NCBI GenBank assembly: GCA_032716605.1
Contig: CM064509.1
Coordinates: 44,900,120-44,964,119 of the forward strand
Reading direction: 5' to 3'
Length of the DNA: 64,000 nucleotides
DNA from: Paralithodes platypus
Taxonomy: Eukaryota; Arthropoda; Malacostraca; Decapoda; Lithodidae
The position numbers and the translations under genes were made by a program. This document shows positions 24,451-35,277 of this stretch, piece after piece; within the stretch, counting starts at the first letter, position 1, and each line of letters begins with the position of its first letter. The notes beneath the pieces are model-generated. The model was given only the letters and a program-made list of their open reading frames with translations. It made no database searches and was not told the DNA's origin.

Positions 24451-27403
24451 GCTGTCCGATGCTTTTGGGAATTGGCTGAGGTCGGAGAAAGCTACTACGT
24501 TTGACGACATTAAACAGTTGGTGCTTTTAGAGCAGTTTTTCAAATGCACGGGCGGCGACCTGACGTTAAACCTTAAAGAAAAGCAACCAAAAACTCTACA
24601 GGAGGCAGCTGAGATGGCTGACCTCCGGCTATCACTAATTCGTGGGTGCGGGTCTGCCCAGCGTAGTGAGGCAGGTAACAAGGGGCGTGATGCCCCACCC
24701 CCCCGAGTTAGTGATATACCTTATGCAAACAAGTACAAGAGCCATGATACCAAGACTGACCACAAGATTAGCACCATCCCATTTAAGAAGGGGCCGGGCC
24801 CTTCCCAGTACCAAGGGAAGCCCAAAGGGGAGTTGGAGTGTTATCATTGTCCTGAAAAGGAGCACTTTGCAAGAGTCTGTCCTAGCAAACCACCTACAGC
24901 AGCTGTGTCTTTGGCCTGCAACATTGGTGTGTCTCCGAAGTCATCTGAGTTTGCCCGGGGCAGTTCGTCAGAGGCTGAGGCACAGCCAATGCAGAAGCAC
25001 CTGGGAGGCTCGAACCCTGCTCAGGATGTTTTTTGCGACCATAGAGGGCGGGGTTGCGTGATGTGGGCGGGGCGCAAGCATGGAGTAGAGGTCTTGCGTG
25101 ATACAGGTGCTTCCCAGACTCTGATGAAAAACTTGACTGGCTACCCTATAAACGCGGCTCGGGTGGTGGTGGTGCAGGGTATTAATGCAACTCGGTCATA
25201 CCCGCTGGTGCGGTTGGAGTTGGAGGTGGATGGTGTAGCACGTGAATTGGATGTCGGGATTGTGGAGAAACTGCCAGTGGAGGGCGTCGACCTTCTTCTC
25301 GGCAACGACTTTGCAATGCCTGCTTCTGAGGTTCTACCCTTAGTCGTTGCCGAGAGGCCGGCCGACGTGAGTAGGGAAGAGCAAGAGTGGGTCGAGCGGT
25401 GCCAGACACAACCCATGGCGTGTGTTGTCACCCGAGCTCGGGCAGCTAAAGTGTCACAGCCTAGTCCTCCGTCTTCAGACCAGCGGAGGAACGATCAACA
25501 GGAGGAGGCTAAAGCTGGAGTTGGTTTTAAGAGTTTTGACTCGGCGGCTCTCCTGGGTGATTCAGTATTAGCACCATTAATTAATTCTGGAGTAGCCCCT
25601 GGGCCTGTCATCGAGAGTGACGAGGCTGGGCATGACGAGTCTCCACGAGAGCAACGTTATGTACATCGAGAGAGACAGAGGGAGCAGCCCGGTATCGGGG
25701 AAGGTCATGCATTGCTCCGGGAGCAGTTAGATCGCTTGGCACGCTCAGATATATGTCGGTTGCAACTAGAGGACCCTGAGCTCCAAACGTGTGCTAATGG
25801 AGCTGTAGAGCTCGACGAGGATGGCGATGCACAGCCAGGAGATTTTGTTTATTTAGAAGGCATCCTCTATAGGCTTTTCCAAGGCCCTAAACGTAGTTGG
25901 CAAGAGGGGTCCGGAGTAGTGGACCAGTTGGTGGTGCCACGGGAGTGCAGGGATAGCCTACTGAGGTTGGCGCATGACATACCACTGGCAGGACATCTAG
26001 GGGTGAGAAAAACGGTGGCGGCTTTAGGCAAATTGTTTTGGTGGCCGGGGTTGAAGGGGCAGGTGGTAACCTGGATAGCAAGGTGTCATACGTGCCAGAG
26101 GGTTGGAAAACCTAACCAAACAATTCCGAGAGCCCCGTTGCACCCCATTCCTGTCAGTGGACCGCCCTTCAGTAAGGTCATCATTGATATGGTCGGACCT
26201 CTACCCCCTACTAGTGCCGGTAATAAATTTCTAGTAACTATCATGGATGTGGCTACTCGTTATCCTGATGCATATCCAATGAGAAATGGCACGGCGAAAA
26301 CTGTTGTCCGGAACCTGCTCTGGTATTGCTCGCGGTATGGTTACCCGCAAGAGGTGCAATCGGACCAAGGTTCTAGTGTTACATCTAATCTGTTCAAACA
26401 AACTATGATTCAGCATGGCATCAGCACTGTCGTCTCTTCTGCGTATCACCCGGAGAGTCAAGGGGTGTTGGAGAGGTGGCACGCCACGCTGAAAAGCATG
26501 CTTCGATGTTATTGCGCAGAGAACGGAAAGGATTGGGACCTTGGTCTGCCGTATGTTTTGTTCGCGGCAAGAGAAGTACCTGGAGAGAGTCTCGGTTTCA
26601 GTCCGAGTGAGCTTGTTTTCGGGCATCGGGTGAGGGGCCCTCTCCACATGGTGAAGGAGATGTGGGAGGGCACTGGGCATGTTGTTCTGCGAGAGGGGTT
26701 GCAGCCTCTTGTTCCTGAGCGACGGGAGGAGTTGTTTGCTAGGCTGTGGCAGTCCGTCCGCATGTTTGTTGCTTCTCCAGGCCTGATGTGCGGGGTAGAA
26801 TCCGACACGGAGGCTGGAGACAGTGCAAGGCTCGAGTTGGTTCCCTACCGTGTGAATCCTGCTCGACAGCCTGTTGTGAAGGCGGAGCTGGACAGCGTGT
26901 GGAGAGGGGGTCTGAGGGATGAGGGATATCGTGAGTGGTCGTTGCCAGTGGCTTTGCAACCTGAGTTTGGTGGCAGAGTCCGTGTGTATGTTGATTGCAA
27001 GAGTGTGGAAGCATTATCCCTGACAGACGCCTATCCATTACCCAGAGTTGACGACACCATAGACCGCTTTGGGGCTGCCTCGCTCATCACGAAGGTAGAA
27101 CTAGTGGAGGGTTATTGGCCGGCCCCGTTGCCGGAAAGAGCGAAGAGAAGGGCCAGTCTTGCGATGAACTGGACAGTTTATCAGTGCCAGGTGTTGTTGT
27201 GCTGCCAGAACACAAGTTGGATGTGTGGCATGCTGGGGGCACTGATAATGTTTTGGCTTTGTTTGCAGGAGAACCCTCGCTGTTCAGTCAGTGTCTGTCG
27301 CGGGTGGAGGATCCAGGGTAGGCTACCACAGTATGTTGGTATAGCCTCCTGTCTTGGCTCGCGGTGTATTTTTGCGCTGGTGCTTGTTGGTTCGCGTGTG
27401 TAG
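24425..27403 (+). CDS. gag C-terminus / protease / integrase / partial reverse transcriptase, one open frame
   Basis: This is one open frame; an in-frame GTG at 24404 precedes it, but its real beginning is the gag frame upstream. Residues are counted from 24404. The capsid C-terminus (FLEHARELSD; EQFFKCTGGDLTLNL) is at 10-60. The zinc knuckle CYHCPEKEHFARVC (CX2CX4HX4C) is at 146-159. The aspartic protease active site DTGAS is at 233, with LLLGNDF near 297. The integrase H2C2 finger is at about 522-565 (HDIPLAGHLGVRKT..CHTCQRVG). The integrase core has Asp in IDMVGPLP near 595, Asp in SDQGSS near 652 and Glu 36 residues later in QGVLERWH. An RT N-terminal part is at about 810-930 (PYRVNP; DAYPLPRVDDTIDRFG; EGYWPAPLPERAK). 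After YQCQVL the text jumps to RNase H C-terminal-like sequence in another frame. RT boxes including YxDD are absent and the first catalytic Asp position reads Glu (KVELVEGYW). The integrase lacks the usual C-terminal domain before RT. The frame being open suggests recent origin. Confidence 0.9.
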   Translation, partial: APFLEHARELSDAFGNWLRSEKATTFDDIKQLVLLEQFFKCTGGDLTLNLKEKQPKTLQEAAEMADLRLSLIRGCGSAQRSEAGNKGRDAPPPRVSDIPYANKYKSHDTKTDHKISTIPFKKGPGPSQYQGKPKGELECYHCPEKEHFARVCPSKPPTAAVSLACNIGVSPKSSEFARGSSSEAEAQPMQKHLGGSNPAQDVFCDHRGRGCVMWAGRKHGVEVLRDTGASQTLMKNLTGYPINAARVVVVQGINATRSYPLVRLELEVDGVARELDVGIVEKLPVEGVDLLLGNDFAMPASEVLPLVVAERPADVSREEQEWVERCQTQPMACVVTRARAAKVSQPSPPSSDQRRNDQQEEAKAGVGFKSFDSAALLGDSVLAPLINSGVAPGPVIESDEAGHDESPREQRYVHRERQREQPGIGEGHALLREQLDRLARSDICRLQLEDPELQTCANGAVELDEDGDAQPGDFVYLEGILYRLFQGPKRSWQEGSGVVDQLVVPRECRDSLLRLAHDIPLAGHLGVRKTVAALGKLFWWPGLKGQVVTWIARCHTCQRVGKPNQTIPRAPLHPIPVSGPPFSKVIIDMVGPLPPTSAGNKFLVTIMDVATRYPDAYPMRNGTAKTVVRNLLWYCSRYGYPQEVQSDQGSSVTSNLFKQTMIQHGISTVVSSAYHPESQGVLERWHATLKSMLRCYCAENGKDWDLGLPYVLFAAREVPGESLGFSPSELVFGHRVRGPLHMVKEMWEGTGHVVLREGLQPLVPERREELFARLWQSVRMFVASPGLMCGVESDTEAGDSARLELVPYRVNPARQPVVKAELDSVWRGGLRDEGYREWSLPVALQPEFGGRVRVYVDCKSVEALSLTDAYPLPRVDDTIDRFGAASLITKVELVEGYWPAPLPERAKRRASLAMNWTVYQCQVLLCCQNTSWMCGMLGALIMFWLCLQENPRCSVSVCRGWRIQGRLPQYVGIASCLGSRCIFALVLVGSRV

Positions 27404-27811
27404 CATCAGTGTAGGGTCGCAGGGCAGGAGTTGTTGGCTTTGATTAGACGAAAATTAGGCTACATCTATAGTAGCCGCCAAAAACAACATTAAAATAAAG
27501 TATGAAAAATTAAATAAAAACTCTTTCTTTTTAATAATTAATTTTAAGATAATATTGTAGCTGAGTACTGAGTGCAGATGATTTTCTCTCAGTAGGCTGT
27601 GCTTCTTAAAGCTCGCTCTGGGAGCACAATGTTATGAATTAATGTATTATGTTTGGGAAGGGTGATAAGATTGTTTTATATATAAAATGTTGTTGTATTT
27701 TTTTTTTGGGAGACTGAGCTTGCATTCCATGAGTGGCAGAGTGGTTAGGAGTGGCAGATTCTAGCGACATTCTGCCTGTTCAGATATGGGCTCATGGTTG
27801 AGTGTCCCATA

Positions 27812-27823
27812 TCTTGGGGGGGG
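27812..27823 (+). promoter_or_regulatory. Polypurine-like tract next to the 3' LTR
   Basis: A run of eight or more G residues directly before the LTR start TGTGACG. This is where plus-strand DNA synthesis would be primed. It is G-only rather than mixed A/G, which is unusual but plausible. Confidence 0.5.
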
Positions 27824-29516
27824 TGTGACGCCTCCTGGTGCTAGCAGAATGGTTGCGTGGGGCATTGCAGCTCGCTAGCGCTCGCCAGGATGGGGGGATA
27901 GGCTACAGTTGTCCTAGAATGATCTGCTTTCTTTTATTAGTGTCGTGTTGCCACAGACAGTCTAGAAATGGTCTTTGTTTGGGTCTGTGACCGCGCCTTA
28001 TATTTTATATTCGCTATAATATAAATGTTGCTTGTGTGGGAGGCGAGCGAGAGCGGGTGAGGGAGTACACCTGGCAGCGGGGGCTGAGCTATGACGCGGC
28101 TCGCTTTGGCGCTGACGGCATTGGCGGCCGGATGGTCAACTAGTCCCTTCCCGTCGTGGCCTCATGTTTTTTACCAAGCTCAGAGCTGGCCTGACACGCG
28201 TATCGTCTACATCCTTTGCAATTCTGTCCCCCATACTCGCCACTTTGCATACTATTTCTCTCTCTCGACTTCTCCTTTCTCATTCTCTAATCTTTATTAA
28301 ACTCAACATCCCTTCTGGTTTCAGCATAGACGTTCACCGTCGGCCAGTCGTATTGTACGCGAAGCTCTCAGATATTTCTATGTATTAGGCTTTAATGAGG
28401 TTTGGAGAGACGGACTTTTCCGTGTGTGTCCTCTCTCGGGAAGTTTGTAGACCGGTATATGTCTCCCTGGCAGGGTGTTGAGTGATTCTGCTTAGTTATT
28501 TAAAGCTAGACTAGGGGTAAGGTTACTGTGTCGTTGTCTCCGATGTGTGCAGTGTTAGCTAAGCCCTGCACGACATCGACAGGTACTGTGGGAGCCTAGG
28601 TTGTCTTCGGGTGGGTTTACTTTGCGAGCACAGCACTGTGGTGTGAGAGGGCCATAGCCTATCCCTCACAACATAGTGCTGCCTCTTTGTGTTGACTTCT
28701 GAGGGATCGCCAGGATAGAACTAGGTACTAGAGACCTAGATTTATCAAGAGAGCATCCCCGTCATATAACGTAATCTTCATTATACCACCTTCGGACAAC
28801 GTTAGGCTACGAGCCGCATGCTCGCCCATTGTTGCCCTGCCTTGATACCCCAGCTAGACTTTATTAACTGAGCAGACACTGGTTAGAGATAAGCTCCATT
28901 ATTATATGTATGCCACATTATTATTCACTGCACTTTTGAGCCGAGGTTGTTGTTGAGTTGCACAACCCTAGTAGGCTGTTGCGTTGTGTTACGAAGCATT
29001 TCTTTAGTTGTCGAGCATTACTACCTTTGCGCAGTCTTTATTATTCGCCTGCCTATTATTACTATATGTCCTAGTATTTATTGTGACCCGTATTCTGCAT
29101 TATAATTGTTCATGATTCTTTACGAACATCTTCCCAGCATCAGACTTATTTCAGATGTTTCCAGTTGATGTTGCAGGACTAGCATTGCACTTTCTTTAAT
29201 ACAGGAGTGCCAGTTATTTGAGTATCTACCGTAACGTTAATTAATCACGTTAACTATCTTTTCTTTGTGTAACCTAATTGAGTAATCTTTTACTGTTTGA
29301 GAATAGGCTGTTTCATCGAGCGTCAGCCTAGTGTGTGTGCACCAGTTACCGAGTCATAGGATACCTCGTTGTCCAGGCACGACTCAGGGCGGTAATGGTG
29401 TTTTGTTTTCCAGTGTTTAAGGCAGGGTTTGGATCTAGTGTTACCGTTGTTGCATTTTGCCATTATCTAGTCCAATGTTGAAGAGCCCTGTGTCTTTGAG
29501 AACCTGGATCGTAACA
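27824..29516 (+). repeat. 3' LTR of the Gmr1-like element
   Basis: The same length (1693 bp) and the same termini as the 5' LTR, with about 20-25 substitutions by eye, for example GGTGC for GGCGC near its start and CCTAATTGAG for CATAATCGAG near its end. Confidence 0.95.
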
Positions 29517-29520
29517 AGGT

Positions 29521-30255
29521 TTATTGCTTGTTTTTTAAGTAATGAAAGGGACTCATGGAGACATTATTTATTGACTCTTTTTATTAATAACCTTCTGTTG
29601 TCCATGTTTCTGAGGCTTGACCATGAGTCCTAACATCTTAAACCAAGAGTAAAATTCCAGTCACTGAACATCTCTTTGCTAAACATGTTGCTAAGTATAG
29701 TTGTCTATGGTGGAAATGCTGTCCACTATATGATGACTGGAAAATTAGTGAAAAGTGTTTTCCATGGATATCTGCTGGTGGATAGATGTCTCAATCACCT
29801 GATTGTTTCAAGGTCTTGACTAGTTCTTCCAATGCTGAGTTTCACATATTAGAATTACTGTACATTAGGAAACTGAAATGCACCATAAATGACACTCAGG
29901 CAGCATATTTTACCCTTTACATCTTGTGTAATCATCCCATCACATATTTCTACCATTATTGTAATGTATGTTATCCCTAAGTAACTTTTATTCTGTATTA
30001 TAGGTCACTGCAAATTATATTAAACGATATGTCTTAACGTCTGACAGCCACAGCAAAGATAAAGTTCGTTGTATCCTTCGTTGTTATTTTCTTACTGAAA
30101 ATACAGTTCCCAAGAACACTACCTATAATTATTGAATATATTACAATCCGTTGTATTGGAAGGCGGTACAAATTGTATTGAACAATTCTGACACGCGGCC
30201 GAAATATTTTGAAACATTCCCATTCAGTACATGTCCCTGTCAGTGTTTTCCCTCA
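29521..30255. other. Intronic sequence with no recognised feature
   Basis: AT-rich unique-looking sequence between the LTR element and a TTAA MITE. A 64-codon frame at 29786 resembles nothing known to me. Confidence 0.5.
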
Positions 30256-30259
30256 TTAA

Positions 30260-30899
30260 CCCGGCAAGCGCGATAGGCCTCACGGAAGGCTTCCTATAGG
30301 GAACGCGATAGGCCTCACGGAAGCAAGACCATAAAAAAAGCTTTCCCCCCCCAAAAAGGGCCTATCAAAACAAAGGAATTTGTCTCTAGGTGAGATAATT
30401 CCCCTCCAGTACTCATCCATGTAAATCTCACCCACCCCCCTCCCCTCCTTCCCCACCTTATTCCCCCCTCCCTCCCCTCCTCAATTATCACCTATTTTCC
30501 CTCTTATTATCATCATTTATCGGTTATTTTTCTCTCCCGCGATAATGTAGCACAAGTGGGTTGCAGAAAAGATCGTTATGTAACACCCAGACACCGGCCC
30601 ACACCGCCCCGCTCGTCTCAGTTACCTCACAGACAGCGAGAGAGGAGGGTTGCCTGTGGCTCTCTCTCGCCTGAGATTATGACCGGGTGGCCAATATCTT
30701 CGTTTTTCACCACCCAAATGCTTTTCCCACTTATTTTAGCACTCTTGAAGGTTCATATATACATCATATATGTAAAATAAAAGCATACCGAAAACAAATA
30801 ATGCTCTATATTGTAAATATAACAAATTCTGTCAGAATCCAAGGCTAGAAATGTACAAATAACTACCCTAGCCCCTAGGTCTATTTCGCGCTTGTCAGG
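30260..30899. mobile_element. TTAA-flanked MITE (piggyBac-like), 640 bp
   Basis: TTAA at 30256-30259 and 30900-30903 flanks terminal inverted repeats that start CCCGGCAAGCGCGATAGGCC on the left and read CCTGACAAGCGCGAAATAG on the complementary right end. A short direct duplication (CGCGATAGGCCTCACGGAAG twice) sits at the left end. The interior is C/T-rich with CA/CT runs and shares blocks with the repeat at 60370-60955. There is no transposase, so it is non-autonomous. Confidence 0.75.
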
Positions 30900-31306
30900 T
30901 TAAATATTCCATACCTCAAGGTCATCATATAATAGATGACAAGCTACTTGTGCAGTATGTTGTACCATATGTGCCTGTTTAGGCAATCTAACATATTGCT
31001 TATATTATTGATAAGTTACAGCTATTCTATAACTAGCATATCATGAGCTAGTTACATCATATAACTAAACCATTAACTATCATGTATTCATCTTGATTAA
31101 CCTTATAGATTATCCAAAAACAAATGACGACATACACTTGGCTTAATTCTGTCTATCATTAGTTAATTTGATTATGGTTTGACAGGTCGTCTGGCAATAA
31201 AAATAGCAAAAGAGATACTTCTGACCTTTTTTTTATCAACGTAGGCTGGTTGCATAGTCCAAGCCAAAATACAATGACGAGTACGTCATTGTACTTAAAC
31301 AGTTAA

Positions 31307-31513
31307 CCCTTTCAGTATACTATAACACTTTCATTCATTTTCTACTGGGTATTATTAGACGATATTTTTCAACTTCGGAAAGAAACATGTGAATTAGAAT
31401 GTTAATTGATATAAACATTTACCACTTCGAATCCTATACTGCCTTCAAATACTGAATAATATCGTCTATTGTCATGCAGCATATAGTGGAATGATGCGTC
31501 AGTGTTGAAAAGA
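31307..31513. mobile_element. TTAA-flanked MITE, 207 bp
   Basis: TTAA at 31303-31306 and 31514-31517. The ends read CCCTTTCAGTATACT and, on the complement, TCTTTTCAACACTGA. An internal inverted pair carries AGACGATATT (near 31357 and 31462), so the unit can fold into an imperfect hairpin. Too short to code. Confidence 0.6.
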
Positions 31514-31619
31514 TTAATGAGCTTCTTATTTTGTAGTTTACTTGTGAGTTTACACCACCTTATCTTCCTCGTTACTCCTGGGGTTCAACATATTTGTCAC
31601 TGTTAAACTATGCTAACAT

Positions 31620-32727
31620 TTTACATTACACACCTACAATGGACACTCCACATTACACAGCTACAAGGGAGACTCCACATTACACAGCTACAAGGGACAC
31701 TCTGCATTACACAGCTACAAGGGACACTCTACATTACACAGCTACAAGGGACACTCTACATTACACAGCTACAAGGGAGACTCCACATTACACAGCTACA
31801 AGGGAGACTCCACATTACACAGCTACAAGGGAGACTCCACATTACACAGCTACAAGGGAGACTCCACATTACACAGCTACAAGGGACACTCCACATTACA
31901 CAGCTACAAGGAACACTCTACATTACACAGCTACAAGGGACACTCTACATTACACAGCTACAAGGGAGACTCCACATTACACAGCTACAAGGGACACTCC
32001 ACATTACACAGCTAAAAGGGACACTCTACATTACACAGCTACAAGGGACACTCTACATTACACAGCTACAAGGGACACTCTACATTACACAGCTACAAGG
32101 GAGACTCCACATTACACAGCTACAAGGGAGACTCCACATTACACAGCTACAAGGGAGACTCCACATTCCACAGCTACAAGGGACACTCTACATTACACAG
32201 CTACAAGGGACACTCTACATTACACAGCTACAAGGGAGACTCCACATTACACAGCTACAAGGGAGACTCCACATTACACAGCTACAAGGGAGACTCCACA
32301 TTACACAGCTACAAGGGACACTCTACATTACACAGCTACAAGGGACACTCTACATTACACAGCTACAAGGGACACTCTACATTACACAGCTACAAGGGAC
32401 ACTCTACATTACACAGCTACAAGGGACACTCTACATTACACAGCTACAAGGAACACTCTACATTACACAGCTACAAGGGACACTCTACATTACACAGCTA
32501 CTAGGGATACTCCATTGCACAGCTACATGGGACACTCCACATTACACAGCTACAAGGGACACTCCACATTACACAGCTACAAGGGACACTCTACATTACA
32601 CAGCTACAAGGAACACTCTACCATTACCCAGCTACAAGGGACACTCTTCATTACACAGCTACAAGGTATACTCCATTGCACAGCTACAAGGGACACTCTA
32701 CATTACACAGCTACAAGGAACATGTAA
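31620..32727. repeat. 27-bp minisatellite array 1, about 41 copies
   Basis: The unit is ACATTACACAGCTACAAGGG plus ACACTCT, with variants GAGACTCC and GACACTCC. Because 27 is a multiple of three and the unit has no stop in two plus-strand frames, two long overlapping frames (377 and 398 codons) run through it. They would encode nine-residue repeats such as HYTATRDTL or ITQLQGTLY. I regard these frames as a by-product, not genes. Confidence 0.95.
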
Positions 32728-34700
32728 GGGGTCTAAATTGACTAGGCTTGATTTTGGCAATATTTACACAAATACTTTTACTGTTCACTCACTTTCAGTC
32801 CAATAATGACCCAGTCAGTGTGAAGATTAGCGGAAATGTACGGCATTATGATATTATCGTGATTAATATATCAGTTAACATATATTAAATTGTAATGATT
32901 AAAACGAAATAACTAAATAGGCCTAGAATGGTGTCTTATAGGTGCGAGGGTCATTATTCCAGCTTTATATATTAAATCTAATTGTTTGGTATTGTTAGAT
33001 TAAGTTTAGAAAAGGGGTGTCACAATCGGAGCAATGTTCTTTCGAAATTTGAATGAAATTCATATGTTTTGGCCATGTAATCACTTCCAGGTGTATAAAG
33101 TTAATTATAGAGCATAACGTTAACTCTGTGAATATACTATATTGCCGGGAATTAGCCTAAATATTGCTTTTACACAATCTCTAGTGTGATACCCTGATTA
33201 GTGAGGCCTTAGCGACAAGTGCCCACCTCAAGAGGACTTGGCAGGTCGAAATTTATGAGTTCTAGCTCCTAATTAAAAACTAGTCTACCTTGGATATCGT
33301 AAGTAATAGTTAACAAGTTTGTGCCTGAAATTCGTTTACATCATATAAAAGTAATTCAATTATCCTTCGAAAGTCTTATTAGACTCGTAAGTAAATTGAG
33401 GAGCTAATTTAATCAAGGTAATGTTATTGTTATGATAAAGTACGTTGACCCCAGAGTCCTACAGCAGGGCCCTACCTACTCTAGGTGCCTTCATTCCCTC
33501 AGACACCAGCCTCGGGGTCAGTGAGGGGAGATGTTTCGGCTAACTCAGTGTAAATTTCCTTTTGTGTTGTGTTTAGATAAAAACCTTCTGTTGAAGGTAA
33601 GTTGAAATGAATTGTGAAGTATTTAAGATAAGTTTTGAGACCATTTTAAGCCCAGTTTCTTATTTATAATTACGAAATTATACTACGTCCTTTGTCAGGA
33701 TCGAAGGTGAAATTATTTACTCCGTTTGATAATTGATAATTTAGATTTCGAATGCCATACTATTTTTCCTTTCAACCTTATTATGTATAAGATAATAATG
33801 TTAATTGTATTATGTTAGTAAAGTATTATCATAGCAATTATATAATAAGTTCGGTATGTAACTTAATGTAAGCCAACATTCCTTTGCGAGTCGTGTGTGT
33901 AGGCCTACACCCCGTTTTCTATTTAGATAATTTTCTTTATATATTTTGAAGGGTAAACTAAGTTAAATTTATGTATCCCCACAATTTATAAAAGCGTTAT
34001 TTTTGTTATCTCTTAATTAATACATTTGACACTTTTGGAATGTTGATATTAATTATATATAGAATGTTGTCAGTTTTATTTATGGTAGTGTTAATACCAG
34101 GTACCAGGTAGGGAGCGAAGTCCCGGGAGAAGTACTAGGTGCAGAGAGTCCTGTGTCCACCCCAATGGGCATGACCTAGTGGCTGTACTGAGACAGGATG
34201 CTATTGGTGTTATTGAGCCTTGAGCTAACCTTCACCCCATTGTGAGCTGTTATACGCCTTATGAATCTAGTGACTGAAGTGTGTGTTTACTTGGGTAGTG
34301 GCCTTGGGGTCACCTCTTCGAGGGGTTTTAGTTAACTTTGATGTGGTGATAAGAAGTAGTTCATTGGGCCAATAATACCGATATATTCTTTGGTTGACTA
34401 AAGTAATAATCCTATTGATTTGTGTATCACAGTGATAAGTGTATTTTCCTTTACAGTGTTTTGATATAGTTAAGTAATACCAAACGGTATATTGTGTTTT
34501 TATTTCTCCCGTGTAATTTAGACAATTTGCATTCATTCACCTGTATTTCTTTGCATGCAACCGCCATTATGCTACATGAGTAATAAATTGGATTATTCAT
34601 CCTCAGTAAGGAAAAAACACACAATAATGAAATGAACATGAAATAAATAAGGAGGGGGTGACAGCGATTGGAAAATAAAAGCAAAGACTATGAAATCCCC
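32728..34700. other. AT-rich spacer between the two minisatellite arrays, no gene seen
   Basis: No coding motif or terminal repeat was recognised. The stretches near 33447-33560 and 34101-34260 are richer in GC (for example CCTCGGGGTCAGTGAGGGG) and differ from the surrounding DNA, but I cannot assign them. Confidence 0.5.
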
Positions 34701-34702
34701 CC

Positions 34703-35277
34703 CTTACAGACACTCTACATTGCACAGCTACAAGGGACACTCCACATTATACAGCTACAAGGGACACTTCATTACACAGCTACAAGGGACATTCTACATT
34801 ACACAGCTACAAGGGACACTCTACATTATGCAGCTACAAGGGACACTCCACATTACACAGCTACAAGGGACACTACATTACACAGCTACAAGGGACACTC
34901 TACATTACACAGCTACAAGGGACACTCTACATTACACAGCTACAAGGGACACTCCACATTACACAGCTATAAGGGACACTCTACATTACACAGCTACAAG
35001 GGACACTCTACATTACACAGCTACAAGAGACACTACATTACACAGCTACAAGGGACACTCTACATTACACAGCTACAAGGGACACTCCACATTACACAGC
35101 TACAAGGGGCACTACATTACACAGCTACAAGGGACACTCCACATTGCACAGCTACAAGGTACACTCTACATTACACAGATACAAGGGACACTCTACATTA
35201 CACAGCTACGAGGGACACTCTACATTACACAGCTACAAAGGACACTCCACATTACACAGCTACAAGAGACACTCTAC
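34703..35277. repeat. 27-bp minisatellite array 2, about 21 copies
   Basis: The same unit in the same orientation as the array at 31620-32727. Several units here are shorter by two or three bases (GACACTACATTACAC). Two open frames of 208 and 216 codons cross it for the same reason as in array 1. Confidence 0.93.

Larger units (their letters stand above)
21549..29516 (+). mobile_element. Complete LTR retrotransposon, Ty3/gypsy Gmr1-like, RT-deleted
   Basis: Two 1693-bp LTRs (21549-23241 and 27824-29516), both running TGTGACG to GTAACA, bound a 4.58-kb internal region. The target-site duplication is AGGT (21545-21548 and 29517-29520). By eye about 20-25 mismatches and no indels separate the LTRs, roughly 1.3 percent, so insertion is recent. 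The gene order is gag, zinc knuckle, protease, integrase, then a partial reverse transcriptase. Integrase before RT is the arrangement of the Gmr1 group of Ty3/gypsy elements. Gag is frameshifted, and the RT core and RNase H are missing, so the copy is non-autonomous. A second, older copy lies at 43750-48839 on the other strand. Confidence 0.95.

Noticed and set aside
26231..27038. Minus-strand frames of 242 and 99 codons over the integrase region
   Set aside because: They are antisense shadows of the plus-strand pol frame, with no domain of their own.
21816..28388. 69- and 74-codon frames repeated near 21816 and 28091
   Set aside because: They lie inside the two LTRs and recur only because the LTRs are identical there.
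31594..32806. Two overlapping plus-strand frames of 377 and 398 codons
   Set aside because: They are produced by the 27-bp minisatellite, whose length is a multiple of three; the peptides are pure nine-residue repeats and both frames are equally open.
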